The notes under the pieces are model-generated. The model saw only the letters and a list, made by a program, of their open reading frames with translations. It did no database searches and was not told the DNA's origin. Below are positions 1 through 12,269 of a stretch of 64,000 nucleotides of DNA, piece after piece. The stretch's first letter is position 1; every line of letters starts with the position of its first letter. A program made the translations under genes and the position numbers. Source of the DNA: Anadara kagoshimensis (Eukaryota; Mollusca; Bivalvia; Arcoida; Arcidae); contig CM037864.1 in assembly GCA_021292105.1 (NCBI GenBank), positions 11,455,898 to 11,519,897 on the forward strand. The letters are read 5' to 3'.

Positions 1-175
1 ATAAGCACCTCTTGCTTAGCTAGTTACACCCACTATATGTGAAATCAAAATTGAGAAAGAAAGGAACATGGAACTATGGGACATCAAATGTATCCATGGT
101 AACCTTGTATACTGAGACAACAATATTGTGATGATGACCATAAAACTTTTTGAGGGCCTTTATGATTTATGACTA
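1..175. repeat. Partial copy of the 39405-40110 dispersed repeat
   Basis: AAGCACCTCTTGCTTAGCTAG and AACAATATTGTGATGATGAC correspond to the element at 39405-40110. It lies in the intron after exon 3 of the left-end gene. Confidence 0.65.
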
Positions 176-1447
176 AAATAATTGTTTGTTCATGTATCGA
201 CACACTTACCCTTGCATCTCTTTGTATTGTACCGAATCTTCTGTAGAAATATTCTGTTAAATGTGGATCGCTGAGTGGATCGTATGCAGGTAGAGGTATA
301 GCTGGACCATCGTTTGGTCGTGGATAGCCCAATGTGGAATCAAAAAATGCTTGAACTTTCCTTGCTGCAAAACAAAAAATATCAACTTTTCACAAAATTC
401 ATAGTAAATTTTAAACAATAAAATACCAAGTTTTAGAACAATAAAATGCTAAATTTTACTGATAAATTTCAATCAAATTATTTTAAGAGAATTTAAAATA
501 TTAAAGTTTACAGAATTTCAAATATAAATTGTGTTACTGAATTCCAGATGTAAAATTTTACTAAATTATAGATATAAAAAATTCCGTAAAAATTCAATTT
601 TTACATAAGAGCTTTCAAGTGAAGAACAATGTGCCCAATGTTCACCTGTGTAAATCTAGTGTTTTTAAAATACTTACAAATCAAAAATTTTACCAGGGAA
701 GTACAGACATGCAAAATAATATTAGTAATAATAAAATCCACGGAATTCCAATTTAAGTAAAAATTTGAAATAAAAGAATTTTCAAAATTATGTAAAAATA
801 AATCCCCATATTGCTCAACTTCTGCTGGCAGACATTAGAATCTACCATACTTGCTTCTGTTTCAAAGTTTTCAAAAAAAAAAAAAAAATTCATATAAAAG
901 TTGATAAAAAAAGTTGATTAAAACATAAAATTATTTACAGGCATAAGGTGCATTTCGGCTGAAGTCTGTCTCTGATGATTTGTGATTTAGTGTGACATGA
1001 TAATGACGTGGGACTGGTATCCTGGGGTGGACAAATTGAGGTCCTCGCCATGGGTCTGATGTATTACCATTTGTTATACGTCTAGCAGGTGCTGAAAATA
1101 GAAAGATTTGAAAAATTAGCTAGCAGAAATAAACAAAGAGAAATAATAAATTTCCTGTCTGTTAATTATTATCGTTATATTTAAAAATTGTCACTTTTGG
1201 ATGTGAGGTCTGTGTGGCTAAGTGGTCTATATCATATGCTTATGAATCACAGTGCCTCTCACTGTCTAAGTTCGAATTCCACTCCTAGTATGTGAAAGTT
1301 TGTCAATTTATTTGACCACTTCAGTATAAGTGAAAAATTGTTGACCTGATGCATGAAACACCATCATAGTAAAATCTTAAATTGTGACTACGGTAGTTTT
1401 AAATTCAAATATTTGATATTTCACAAGTGTGTGTGTGTGTGTGTGTG

Positions 1448-1484
<37 letters not shown>

Positions 1485-4400
1485 TGTGTTATTAACATAT
1501 AGAATATTAGTTGATTAAATTGTAGCATTGGTCACACCCACAGAGAGAAAGAGAGAGAGAGATCAAATAGAACTTTCTTTATTCTTAAGTTTTAATAAGC
1601 AGAGATTGTAACATTTTTATCACAAATATAAAATATATAACTTTTACATTTAAACATCTTTTTTAACCATTTAAATTTCAATGCTTTCTTAAAACAATTT
1701 TTAAATAAGCATTTCCATAAGCATGTATTAGGGACTATGAAGTATAAAAAACACAGAAAAAAAATCTATTTTTAGACATTACACAGTCGGTCATGTCTAA
1801 ATATAAACAACTACTTCGTTTCATCTCGTTGATTTCATTGATTTTATTAACCCAGTATACACAAACATCAAATGCACCATAATTATCTCAATTCCATGAT
1901 TTATTAAAAAGTAAAAAAAAATACTCAACATTTCCCGTGGGCGTAGCAACTGAATAATTAACTTGGATTTTCGCCGGTTTTTCCATTTTTTTTACAGGTA
2001 AAAGGTGATCTTGCATTTAGAATAAATTTTATAAAGGAAGATCTTTGTCCGGGTTTTATAATCATTTATTAACCAAGAATTTTTTTAACTTAAATCTAGT
2101 AAAATTGAAATTTTAATAATTTTATTATTTTTTAAGTATTCAGGTATTTAAGGTGACATTTTTGAAGATTGCTTCAAGCTTAGAGTTGAGATGAGATGAG
2201 TAATGGTGTTTAATGTCCCAGTCAAGAATGTTTCACATATATCGAGACATTACCAGCTATAGGCAAAGGTGCAGAAATTTTGCCTGTCCGTTGCACTAAT
2301 GGCATTGTACAGCAGGGTACCATGACACCGTGACAAGCCCACTGTGACACGGGACTTCATTTATTTTAAGTTCCCATCCGAAAGATCCATGACTTTTATT
2401 TCGTAATGCTGAGTGCTTGGCCGAGTTGGCGAAAAAACAGTCACTACCCACTTTCAAGTCTTGGGTCAGACTCGGTCGAGGATCTAACCCACGACCTTCC
2501 ACTTACGGAGCAAGCACTCTACAAGCTGAGCTCAGGCTTCAAGCTTAGAGCATATGTAATTGTATTCTAGTTTTGTTGAAAATTTACATTCTCAGGCCCT
2601 AGTTTCACGTACATGTATTTCCTTAACTGAAATGTGACAAATTAAAGTCTGAATACCGGATAATCTTATATTGTCTTTGAGGGATTCTTGAGTCAATGGC
2701 CCAAAAAGAAATACTATATGTGGCCCATCTTTTTATGTCTTAGTTGAGTTTTGAATAAATCCAGTTATAACGTTGACCCATTTTTGAAAACATGGCCCCA
2801 AATTTCTAAAAGCAGACCAGGATGGCACCACCAATTACATGTCTAGATTGATCATCCAGGTTATTTTGCCCAACTTGACCCAGAAACGTAGGATGCAGGA
2901 CGTGGATTACCCAGCATCTCCCTAAGCTTCTGAATAATTAAATGGATTTCCAGAGAAATCATTACTCTGACGACACTAATACAAACATTATCAGTTAAAA
3001 ATTTATGGCTGATGGCAATCTGTCAGTAAAATCTAACCAGATCAGGTAAGAGTGTTTGTACACGATAATATCAGGTAATACCATAGTCGTTAAATTAGCG
3101 TACCCTATATTGATTACCGTACTCATTAAATAAAGTACCTAATTACTGATGATACAAACTGAAAAGATTTAAATGATGAAAAACTAACCAGATCAAATAG
3201 GCGTGTTTGTGTACAGGATAATATCAGGTAATACCGTAGTTGTTAAATTAAAGTACCTGATACTGATTACCGTATTCGTTAAATAAGTACCTGATTACCG
3301 ATGATACAAACTGAAAAGATTTAAATGATGAAAAACTGACCAGATCAAATAGGCGTGTTTGTGTAAAGGATAATATCAGGTAATACTGTAGTCGTTAAAT
3401 TAAAGTACCTGATACTGATTACCGTAGTCGTTAAATAAGTACCTGATACTTATTACCATATTCGTTAAATAAGTACCTGATACTGATTACCGTAGTCGTT
3501 AAATAAGTACCTGATACTGATTACTGTAGTCGTTAAATTAAAGTACCCGATACTGATTACCGTAGTCGTTAAATTAAAGTACCTGATACTGATTACCGTA
3601 GTCGTTAAATTAAAGTACCTGATACTGATTACCGTAGTCGTTAAATTAAAGTACCTGATACTGATTACCGTAGTCGTTAAATTAAAGTACCTGATACTGA
3701 TACCGTAGTCGTTAAATTAAAGTACCTGATACTGATTACCGTAGTCGTTAAATTAAAGTACCTGATACTGATTACCGTAGTCGTTAAATTAAAGTACCTG
3801 ATACTGATTACCGTTACTGATTACCATAGTCGTTAAATTAAAGTACCTGATACTGATTACCGTTACTGATTACCATAGTCGTTAAATTAAAGTACCTGAT
3901 ACTGATTACCGTAGTCGTTAAATTAAAGTACCTGATACTGATTACCGTTACTGATTACCATAGTCGTTAAATTAAAGTACCTGATACTGATTACCGTTAC
4001 TGATTACCATAGTCGTTAAATTAAAGTACCTGATACTGATTACCGTAGTCGTTAAATAAGTACCTGATTACTGATGAAATAGATTGGATGACAAATCGAT
4101 GTTGTCTGAAAAATAATTTGGTCTTAAAGTTTAATCATGCCAACAGCAAGGAATAATGATGTGACATAAAATGATTGTGGATCATTTACATGGCCACCAC
4201 ACTTGACTTGATTCAAAATTCCCTGACAGAATTTTATTTTTCCTGATATTCTAACAATAACATTCTGCTAGGAGGAGCAAGATACAAGATATGCCCATTT
4301 ACATTTTTATCATTAAACAATTAGTGAAGATGACAATGATAGAAAAGTACAAATGGATATAAAATATCTAAGTACAAGTAATATGATGTGAACGGGGAAG

Positions 4401-6638
4401 AAGGACTAGGGCTCTAGTCCATATTATCTCCTGTTCTGTTCAGTAGTGTGAGATTAATAGAATCTTACGCCGGTAACAGGGTAAGATAGAGATATCTCAA
4501 ACGAGGATGAATATTTTTCTGTCTAGAACGAGCTAATAGCAAGTTCTGGACATTGAATATATTCATCCGAGTTTGAGATATCTCTGTCTTACCCTGTTAC
4601 TTGTGTAGGATTCTTTTTCTCACACATTTGCAACATAAAATATGATTTGTAAAGAAACATTTGCATCAAATGTTCAGTTTTCATGTCACCATCCATGCCC
4701 ACCGAAAATGACGTAATCGTTTTTTGTTGACATTCTCACGTAAAATGATTATGGCGTCATCAGTTAACCCTGGGTAAGTGATTGTGACGTTAAAAAATTG
4801 TTGGTTGACTCAGAACTTTTCTCATCTTATTAAGTCCTGTCAACGATAAATCAAGAGCAGGTATAACTATGTGGGAAATTCAGCATGTAGCCTGTCTCAA
4901 CCCTAAGGTGAGACAAGGAAATCCCACATGGGTAAAATTAAGTGATTTCCATGTCACAGGTGAAAGAAAAGAAAAATCATGATTAAAATTTGCTTTATTA
5001 AATAATTACTTCCTCTTTCGAGAGACAAATCAGATATATAAATATATGTAAAGGTTTTGCAGGTTTAAAATATTAACCAATGTGACGAATGTGTTATTCT
5101 AATCAAAACAAGCATAATGCAGTTTAGTCTTAATTCTAAAAGTCTATTCAGTTAACTGAACTAGTACAATTGGGTACCATAGTTTGCGATGTACCCTGGT
5201 CCGGTATTAAAACAGCTATGTACATCTGTATGGTGTAACTGGCTCACAGGCTCTTTGTCAATCAGAAGTTTTGAATGACTTAAATGGAAAAAACTGTTTA
5301 CTATGTCATGTCAACAAATCAGCAGGTAAACAGCCACTTTTCAAGTTGTTGAGAAAAATTTGCCCACCATAATGTCAAAACCTACATTACGAATACAGTC
5401 AGACCTGCATTAAAGCCTACTTCATAAAAGGGGCACCTGCTTTTAAAGGCCATCAAGATTTTGTTCTACATTTATATAACTTGAACCTGAGTATAAGAGT
5501 CACCTGCCTCTGGAGGCCACTTTCTCTTGTTGCCTTAGACAGCCTTTAAAGACAGTTCTGACTGTACAATAATTTATAAAAAATTAACAACATGGATTAA
5601 AAATTTATATTTTTCAGTTGCCTATGTATAAAACTAGTGCAATAAAAGAACAAGTACAATGTACAATGTATTTATTTCTCAGCAGAATTTTATTTAAAAC
5701 ATTTATTTAAATGAGTAGGTATGCTAAGGTGCCTCTCATAAACCCAAAAATTAAAGTTATAGGTTATTTATTTACTTGGTCATATATCATGGATATAAAG
5801 TCACTATGGCTGATTTATTGTGTTTTACTAGGGCACTAGAACATATAATTAATATTGATTGATTTATAAGTGTTATACATCCAAGTCAAGAATATTTCAC
5901 TTATATCCAGATGTCACCAGCTACAGTCATTAGTGAAGTAGCTGATTTATTATATTTAACTAGGGCACTAGAACACATCATTAATATTTATTGATTGAGT
6001 TATTGGGGTTTTACACCCCCGTAAAAAATATTTCACTTATATCAAGAAATCACCAGCTATAGGTGAAATGGCAGAAATTTATACCTTTGCTGTGCACTCA
6101 TGGCAATGTGCAGGGAGAGCCTATGGTGACAAGGGGCATTGATTTTAAAGGTATCTTCTGAAGACAAAGTGACTTCCGCGTGCTTGTCAAAAGGACAGTC
6201 ACTACCTACTTTCAAGTTTTGGTGAGAACTGGCCGGAATTCAAGCCTCAATCTTCCACATACAGAGCAAACAATCTACCAACGTGAACTGAGCTATCATA
6301 GTGGTAAATCATTAATATTGTCTGGTAGATTAACCCGTAAATCACAAAAATTTAAATATTTGTGATTAGTATTTCCACATCTTTAATTTACATGAAAATA
6401 TAATGAAAGTGAAAATTCACCAAGTTATAGAAGAGGTAACCATCATACCAAATTCAAGGTTTACAATATTTAAAAAAAAATTACCTGAATATGGACGATC
6501 TCTCCTTCCAATACTAGATGCATATGGTGGTTTGGGTGCATAATTAATGTGACTTGATAATGGAGCATCTGGAATTGTTAAACATCTCTTTACAGCATTC
6601 GAATTTGTATTAGGTTGCTGCATGTCGTTATTCTAAAA
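1..6638 (-). CDS. Unrecognised protein, first three coding exons (partial, continues left of window)
   Basis: Three minus-strand exons join in phase: 6485-6623, 939-1091 and 210-364. Together they give 149 residues and continue past the left edge through a GTAAGT donor at 204-209. The start is the ATG at 6621-6623: an in-frame TAG lies just upstream in the same exon, and an AG acceptor at 6639-6640 implies an upstream non-coding exon. The protein is rich in Pro, Tyr and Arg, has no signal peptide or membrane segment, and contains PYSAPARR, HPRIPVPRHYHVTLNH and AYDPLSDPHLTEYF. The last motif recalls the N-terminus of ERICH3-type ciliary proteins. That likeness is weak and I do not assign a family. 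Composition would fit a ciliary or sperm microtubule-associated protein, but this is a guess. Intron 1 holds a minisatellite, a SINE and hairpin elements. Confidence 0.72.
210..364 (-). CDS. Unrecognised gene, coding exon 3
   Basis: The acceptor TTTTGCAG lies at 365 and above, and the consensus donor GTAAGTGTG at 201-209. The exon encodes RKVQAFFDSTLGYPRP and LPAYDPLSDPHLTEYF and ends on a complete codon, so the next exon, outside the window, starts in phase 0. Confidence 0.7.
939..1091 (-). CDS. Unrecognised gene, coding exon 2
   Basis: The acceptor TTTTCAG lies at 1092 and above, and the donor GTAAAT at 933-938. The exon encodes PARRITNG, GPQFVHP and FSRNAPYA. Its 153 bases are in phase with both neighbours (one base in, two bases out). 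Confidence 0.7.
1203..1372 (+). mobile_element. tRNA-headed SINE (family B)
   Basis: It shows GGTCTGTGTGGCTAAGTGG and AGTTCGAATTCC, and ends near TGAAACACCATCATAG. Confidence 0.7.
1429..1483. repeat. (GT)n microsatellite
   Basis: It is a nearly pure GT run with one interruption. Confidence 0.97.
2186..2535 (-). mobile_element. tRNA-headed SINE (family A)
   Basis: It is the same family as 37923-38267 in reverse. The perfect 15-bp TSD GCTTCAAGCTTAGAG lies at 2171-2185 and 2536-2550. It sits in intron 1 of the left-end gene. Confidence 0.9.
3030..4075. repeat. 36-bp minisatellite with higher-order structure
   Basis: About 28 units of TACCGTAGTCGTTAAATTAA AGTACCTGATACTGAT. From 3810 on, 51-bp variants carrying an extra TTACTGATTACCATAG alternate with 36-bp units. 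It lies in intron 1 of the left-end gene. Confidence 0.95.
4446..4625. mobile_element. Foldback element, 180 bp
   Basis: Inverted arms of about 75 bp: GTGTGAGATTAATAGAATC and GATTCTTTTTCTCACAC at the ends, and GAGATATCTCAAACGAGGAT near the centre. It lies in intron 1 of the left-end gene. Confidence 0.8.
5394..5566. mobile_element. MITE with TACAGTCAGAC ends
   Basis: The ends TACAGTCAGACCT and TTCTGACTGTA are inverted. The interior has TTAAAGGCC and CACCTGC motifs shared with 60907-61087. Confidence 0.7.
5985..6300 (-). mobile_element. Old family A SINE copies
   Basis: Reverse-orientation tail and body (CACTTATATCAAGAAATCAC, CAGCTATAGGTGAAATGGC) with a decayed head. A second tail fragment lies at 5860-5940. 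Both are in intron 1 of the left-end gene. Confidence 0.6.
6485..6638 (-). CDS. Unrecognised gene, coding exon 1
   Basis: The coding part is 6485-6623 (46 codons plus one base). The 15-base 5' UTR piece at 6624-6638 contains an in-frame TAG, which fixes the start. The donor reads CAG|GTAATT at 6484 and below. The exon ends after the residues RDRPYS. Confidence 0.7.
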
Positions 6639-6869
6639 CTACAAAATAAAATGAAAAGTCATTCCATTGTGGTCGCTTGTTGGTAGGACTGGATCATTTT
6701 TAAGGGACGAATTTTAACATTGATGAATTTGCATGGCTATGGTAGGATTTTTAAATCAAATTATCAGTCAGGACTGGCTAAAATTTTGGTGAGCATTTAA
6801 CTCGACTATAGATATAGGTGGGATTGTTTTCCAATTTCACAATTCAAAATACTCCTTTGGACCTTGGTG

Positions 6870-7320
6870 ACCCGAGTTATCTAATATGAGCTTGAGGAAC
6901 ATAGTGCCTCTCATGTCCTAGGTTTGAGTCCCATCAGGACAGATCCTAGTGGAAAAGTTTATCAGTTCCCTTGCTGAAAGTCACCTCCAATATAAGTGAA
7001 TGAATATTGAGTGGGACGTAAAACTCCATTACTCCACTACAATTTACTGGGTATTATTTCAACACACTCCTCTTCAATTAGACTTTATTTGCCACTGGCA
7101 CAGTGTTGATTCCAAAGCGAGAGGCCACAGGTATAATCCCCAGTGCTGGTCTTTGAAAAGACTTAAAACAAATAAATAACAACCAGAGTTCAATAGTAAA
7201 GTGATTGATTGATTGATTGATTGATTGATTATTGATTGATTGAATGGGATTTTACGTCCAACTCGAGAATATTTCATTATATCAAGATGTCACCAGCTAT
7301 AAGTGAAGTGGCATAAGAAA
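6870..7320. mobile_element. Family B SINE fragment followed by family A tail fragment
   Basis: At 6895-7035 there is a plus-strand family B body and tail (GTGGGACGTAAAACTCCATT). At 7240-7320 there is a reversed family A tail, with (GATT)n at 7203-7245 at its end. Nothing else is seen between 6639 and 7522. Confidence 0.55.
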
Positions 7321-7531
7321 GTAAAGGCAAAACAGATATAGTATTCAAGCACAAGCATTCTTAAGATTGCCAAACGATTACTTTTGAAAACCCTAGATAG
7401 CTATGCAGTTCATGGATGGTGAAAGAAACCAGAGTGCTTGAAAAACACCAATCTACCACAAAAGAACAAACTTTTTTGTCCAGAGGAACACAAACCTAAG
7501 TGGTGAAAGGTGTTAATTGTGATTCATTAGC

Positions 7532-9327
7532 GGTAACCCGAAATACCGGATCGGCCCTGATTTACCGGATCGACCGTACGATTTACCGGATCGGCGCCGG
7601 ATCGACCCTTATATTGTCACATAGAGTCAAAATGAGGGCAACATTAGATTTATATGATATCATTGATGAAAAATATATATTTTTATTAATTGTTTTAATC
7701 ATGGATGCTCGAAAATATTATTATTTTTAGTTAAGGTTCAACACTATGCAAATCGCCATGTTGCAATAATAAATTTCATGCCAAAGCAAAAGGACCGCCT
7801 TCCTTTAACACTTTGGACCAATCAAATCTTGAAGTCGATCCGTTACGAGACGCAACAGGTAAGTCCATTTAATGTCTTTAATTGACTCAGCAGGGCTTCG
7901 CTATCAGTGGTAATAAACTAATAATAGGAGGCGTTAATTAGTTGATTGACGGCACGCGGCGGCCTTTTGTCCAAGTTATTATTGACATAATGTTGCTCGG
8001 ATAAAATAATGGCCCGACGTCATAATAATATTTAGACTGACAAAAAGTAACTTTTTAAAAATTTTGGTTATTTAAAATTATTATAATGTTTTAATTCTTT
8101 CTTTTAAAAATGCGTGAAACTTTGTCCATTTTTAATTTGAAATTAAATGAGAGAGATAGAGTAATTTATATTTAATTACATCACACCACCCCAGAAAAGT
8201 TGTAGGTAAATAAGTCAGCTCCACCAATACCCACGGTTATACATGTATGTGGACACAAATGGTCTTTAAAAAGATATAGTGATGAGTTCGTACCCAATCA
8301 CTTTGTTCCCTTGATGAAACTGCGTTCTAAAACCAGATTGATTGAGACTATTATTATTGACTCAACATGTGATGAAAATACGTCCAATATCACGCATATG
8401 AACGAAAGTTTGTATGGAGGCATCGCAGGTTTATTTATTTGTCCAGATCGGTCCATTTTGCATAGACGCGCGCTTATAAAACTCTGGAAAAACTACTAAA
8501 TACGACCTAGTTTTATGTTTGTTGAATTACGTTTTGTATGTATTGATTTTATTGGGGTGTGGTAATTTGATATTGTTTTACATTATTTTGTATATATTCA
8601 ATGTTTTATTAAATGTAGATATATATGTCCCAGTCAATGTTTTTTCTTAAACTTATATCAGTAAGTCGAGTCGTTAATTATATTTTGTCTGATTATCTTT
8701 TGTGTCTGATTATATTTTATCTTTAAATTATGTATTTTATTTGTTTCCCGGCGATGTATATAATCACGGTTACGTTTGTTTCCATAATTTTATATTTATA
8801 CTTGCTACTTTAATTAATGTTGTCTAAATAAATGAATTTATGTGTCAATTTGTATTTCAATTATTACTTTTATTTTTTATAGTCCTGAAGTGCTATTTCT
8901 TTTGCATTTAACGAATGATTGATACTTCCTCGTCAAGATTATACTTATTGGAAAAGAGTGTACATGTCAGAAAAGTGACGTATTGATTATAATTTATTAA
9001 TATATAATATAAATCAAAATAGTATAACATTAATACTATTTTAGGTTATTTTATTTATTGATACGCACTTAAAAGTGTGCCAATCAATTAATAATCATCA
9101 TAAGATTTATCTCCCTTGACTATAATAAGATTGTTTTAATGATTGTGTGTCAACACACCATAAATAAAATCAAAATAAGTTTGATTACATCTTCTATTAA
9201 AGATATCAACATTATAATTCAATCTATGTGGCCATATAACCACATATAAGGGTCGATCCGGCGCCGATCCGGTAAATCGCATGGTCGATCCGGTAAATTA
9301 GGGCCGATCCGGTATTTCGGGTTACCC
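7532..9327. mobile_element. Mutator-like non-autonomous DNA transposon with 83-bp inverted ends
   Basis: The left end GGTAACCCGAAATACCGGAT (7532-7614) and right end (9244-9327) are inverted repeats with only a few mismatches, each containing three TACCGGATCG-type motifs. ATTCATTAGC flanks both sides (7522-7531 and 9328-9337), a 10-bp target duplication. Long inverted ends with a 9-10 bp duplication fit the Mutator superfamily. The 1796-bp element has no transposase; the longest frame (62 codons at 8311-8499) is unrecognised. Confidence 0.85.
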
Positions 9328-10502
9328 ATTCATTAGCATGGTCAAGAAAATTCTTGTGCAGCCACAAGATTCCACCTCTATATAATTTGGTTAGAATTCA
9401 AATGTCTAAATGCTTCTGTCATTTCGCTAGTGAGTTGAGTTGAGTAATGGTGTTTAGCATCCCAGTCCACAATATTTCACTTATATCGAGACGTACATCA
9501 TCATTTCGCTAGAGAATTAATCCACAGATTTTTAATCTGACTCTACCAAAGACAGTATCTGTTGGAAGTGGATTGTATAGGACATGTACTCTAACTTCAA
9601 TGAATAGAGCAGGGGGTATAATAGCATTAACCCCTGGCCAACCTATACATGTACTATTATGTGTCGAATAAAAAAAGGATTTTCAAAATTATATCTCATT
9701 TCAGAATCAACATTTATAGTTCAGTTAGTCGAGTTTTAAAGGTACCTTATGGACACAAGTTATGTCCAACATGGGCCTGATGCAATTTTTCAATCATCAA
9801 AACGGGCACCTGCTGAACAGCTGAAGGCTGAATTAACTGATTAAGGTGTACCGGTAAGTTTCAAATTACCATAGAAATAAATAAGATATTAGATCTACCC
9901 CATTCATGATGATAGATTTTTCAAAATGAAAGTCGACAAAACCCTTTAACCGTGGCTAACAACAACGAAAATATGTGTAAATAGTAAAATACCTTACATT
10001 TCTTGATTATAACTTTACCTACCTGTGGCAAAAAACTATCCAAAAATATTAGAATATTACTTGATCTGTGATAAATTCCAAATTATTTCACAATTATTTG
10101 CGATATATAAGATTTCCTCATTTTGATTAATTCATAATCCGGTCCTTGTAAACAAGTATTTGCATGTAAACACGTGGGGAAAGTGTTCATTAATTCTTCT
10201 AATTATTCGTTGTTTGTAAGCGTTGCCACAGATTCTTCGCGCATGCGCAGTGTTGTTTTAATTATTGCATTTGTTTACATTTTAATTTTGTGTTTTATTT
10301 CTAAACTTGTAAGTGAAACTAATAAAATCAAAAATAAAAACTTATGGTTTAAATAGTTTACAATACGTTTTTCATGCAAAAATGCACGTGCAATGAAAAA
10401 TTTGGGTCATAAATTCCCAAAGAGATAAAAATGGGCAGGTGCTTGTTTTTTGTTGACAAGTTATCTCCCCTACTTCGATCAACTCTAGATATTCATTTTA
10501 TA

Positions 10503-10507
10503 AATAA

Positions 10508-10540
<33 letters not shown>
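10503..10540. repeat. (AAAT)n microsatellite
   Basis: About nine tandem AAAT units. Confidence 0.95.
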
Positions 10541-10541
<1 letters not shown>

Positions 10542-11231
10542 TAATTATATGTATTTTTTTTAAAATTATTATTTAAAAATAAAATAAAATGAAGATCGTT
10601 TGATTTATTTGTGAAATTTTGTTTAAATAATATAAAAAACCTTTTTAAATGTGAATGTGGAATATTCTGACAATAAATGAAACTATAAAATGTTACAATA
10701 TGTAAAAGAATATGAATAAGTTTACCAATAAAATTTCATATGTGTTTTTATTTACTAATTAAAATTTTATGTTTTTATTTAAAAAAAATGAAATATTTAA
10801 CAATCCATGTATGGAAGGTGTATTCTGATTCCCCCAACTCAATAAATAATACATGTAATACTTGAATAATAAAATCCAGTCATAGGTTTTTGGTTAGCCT
10901 ACATGATAAAGTATAAACTATACACATCAAAATCATTGGCTGTATCGTCATAGACCAAATTAATTCTGTCATCAACAGCCCTTTTTATTTATGATTTTAT
11001 TGGTCCTGTGTCATCAAAAAAAAAAAAAAAAAAGGGTCGTTGACGACAAATAATTCAGTCTAGTATCTTTGGTAAATGTTGACTACTGGTAGCTTAAGGT
11101 TGATAATTATGGTAACTCTTTTAAATCCTCTTTATTCAATAACTTTAATATTGAAATCTTGATTGAGATACCTTTCTTCAAAGTCATGTACAGATCTCTG
11201 TTGTAGATGCTTGGCTTGGGTTACTTTTATT

Positions 11232-11447
11232 AGGCCATATAAATTTATTTCCTAGATTTCCATCATTCTTTTTTCAAAATGAAGGTGGTGGTTGAATTTT
11301 ATTTTCAGATTCAAAAGAAAAAAGAGTAATGACAAGTGCCTGAAAGAAACTTTATTAAAGAACACAACAGAAATAAAAAATTCTGGGACCGGCCAAAAAA
11401 GTGGGGTAAGCAGGGATGAAAATCTAGGAATCAATTTCATATTGCCT
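11232..11447. mobile_element. MITE with AGGCCATATAA ends
   Basis: The inverted ends AGGCCATATAAATTTATTTC and the complement near 11420-11447 match the element at 22631-22862 throughout. Confidence 0.75.
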
Positions 11448-12269
11448 TAGCATGGTCCAAATGTCTTCACCCGGTGAAATCTCAATATAATTTTAAAAGC
11501 CGAGGTGTCATTATAACAATGGGATGTATAAGACCCCATTATATGGTTGTCAGAAGTACATTATAGCTCAACTAGGGTATTAGTCTGGTAGAGGATTTTG
11601 AAAAAACCGCTCATTTTTCGATGTAGGGAGGACAACGTGTTCAAAGGTGGCAAGTTATGTCATAACCTTCTTTGAACTTTACTTTGGTAGAATCGGCTTG
11701 TTGCCAAGCAAGATTTCACCCAGGGGCCATTGTGGGGGCAGCTTTAGGTCAATGGATGCAAAGTTCAAGTGAAAATGCCCATATTGACCTATATACAAAT
11801 TCAAGGTGGCTTACAGAAGTTTTTCTTTATACATTTTGTCTTCTAAATATGTAAGTGGTATCTTCAAATTAATAGAAAGTCATATCCAACAAATTCAGTC
11901 ACTTATTTTCAAAGTTTTCCATGAAAAATAAGATTGGACGCTTGCACAAATTTGATCTTTACAAATATGATTAATTGTGGCAAATAAATACTAGTATAAA
12001 CACAAATGTGCATTGAAATCGTTTAACAAAACTTTAGACTTCTGTTAAAATAATTTTACTGAATCATATTGCCCGTATTTATATAAGTATCCACTTATAA
12101 AAAGAAATCAAAGTACTGGTGGTACTGATAGATTTTATTAGCTATAATGACTGTATCTGTGTATCAAGTGTGTTCTCTTTTTCTGGTGGAAACATTAGTG
12201 AACTGTTGAAACACAAACTATTCCCAGTGTCGCCTATACCTGATACATCAGGACGTTTGATATTTGCAG

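Larger units (their letters stand above)
9338..12269. other. Intergenic, between MULE-like element and decayed gene
   Basis: No exon is recognised. It holds a family A SINE tail at 9430-9500, a poly(A) tract near 11017, and the MITE at 11232-11447. The rest is AT-rich. Confidence 0.6.

Noticed and set aside
3030..4075. CRISPR-like regular repeats
   Set aside because: The units are contiguous with no unique spacers and lie in an intron of a eukaryotic gene.
210..6623. Naming the left-end gene as ERICH3-like or TEX52
   Set aside because: Only a short motif and rough neighbourhood support it; I could not match the sequence with confidence.
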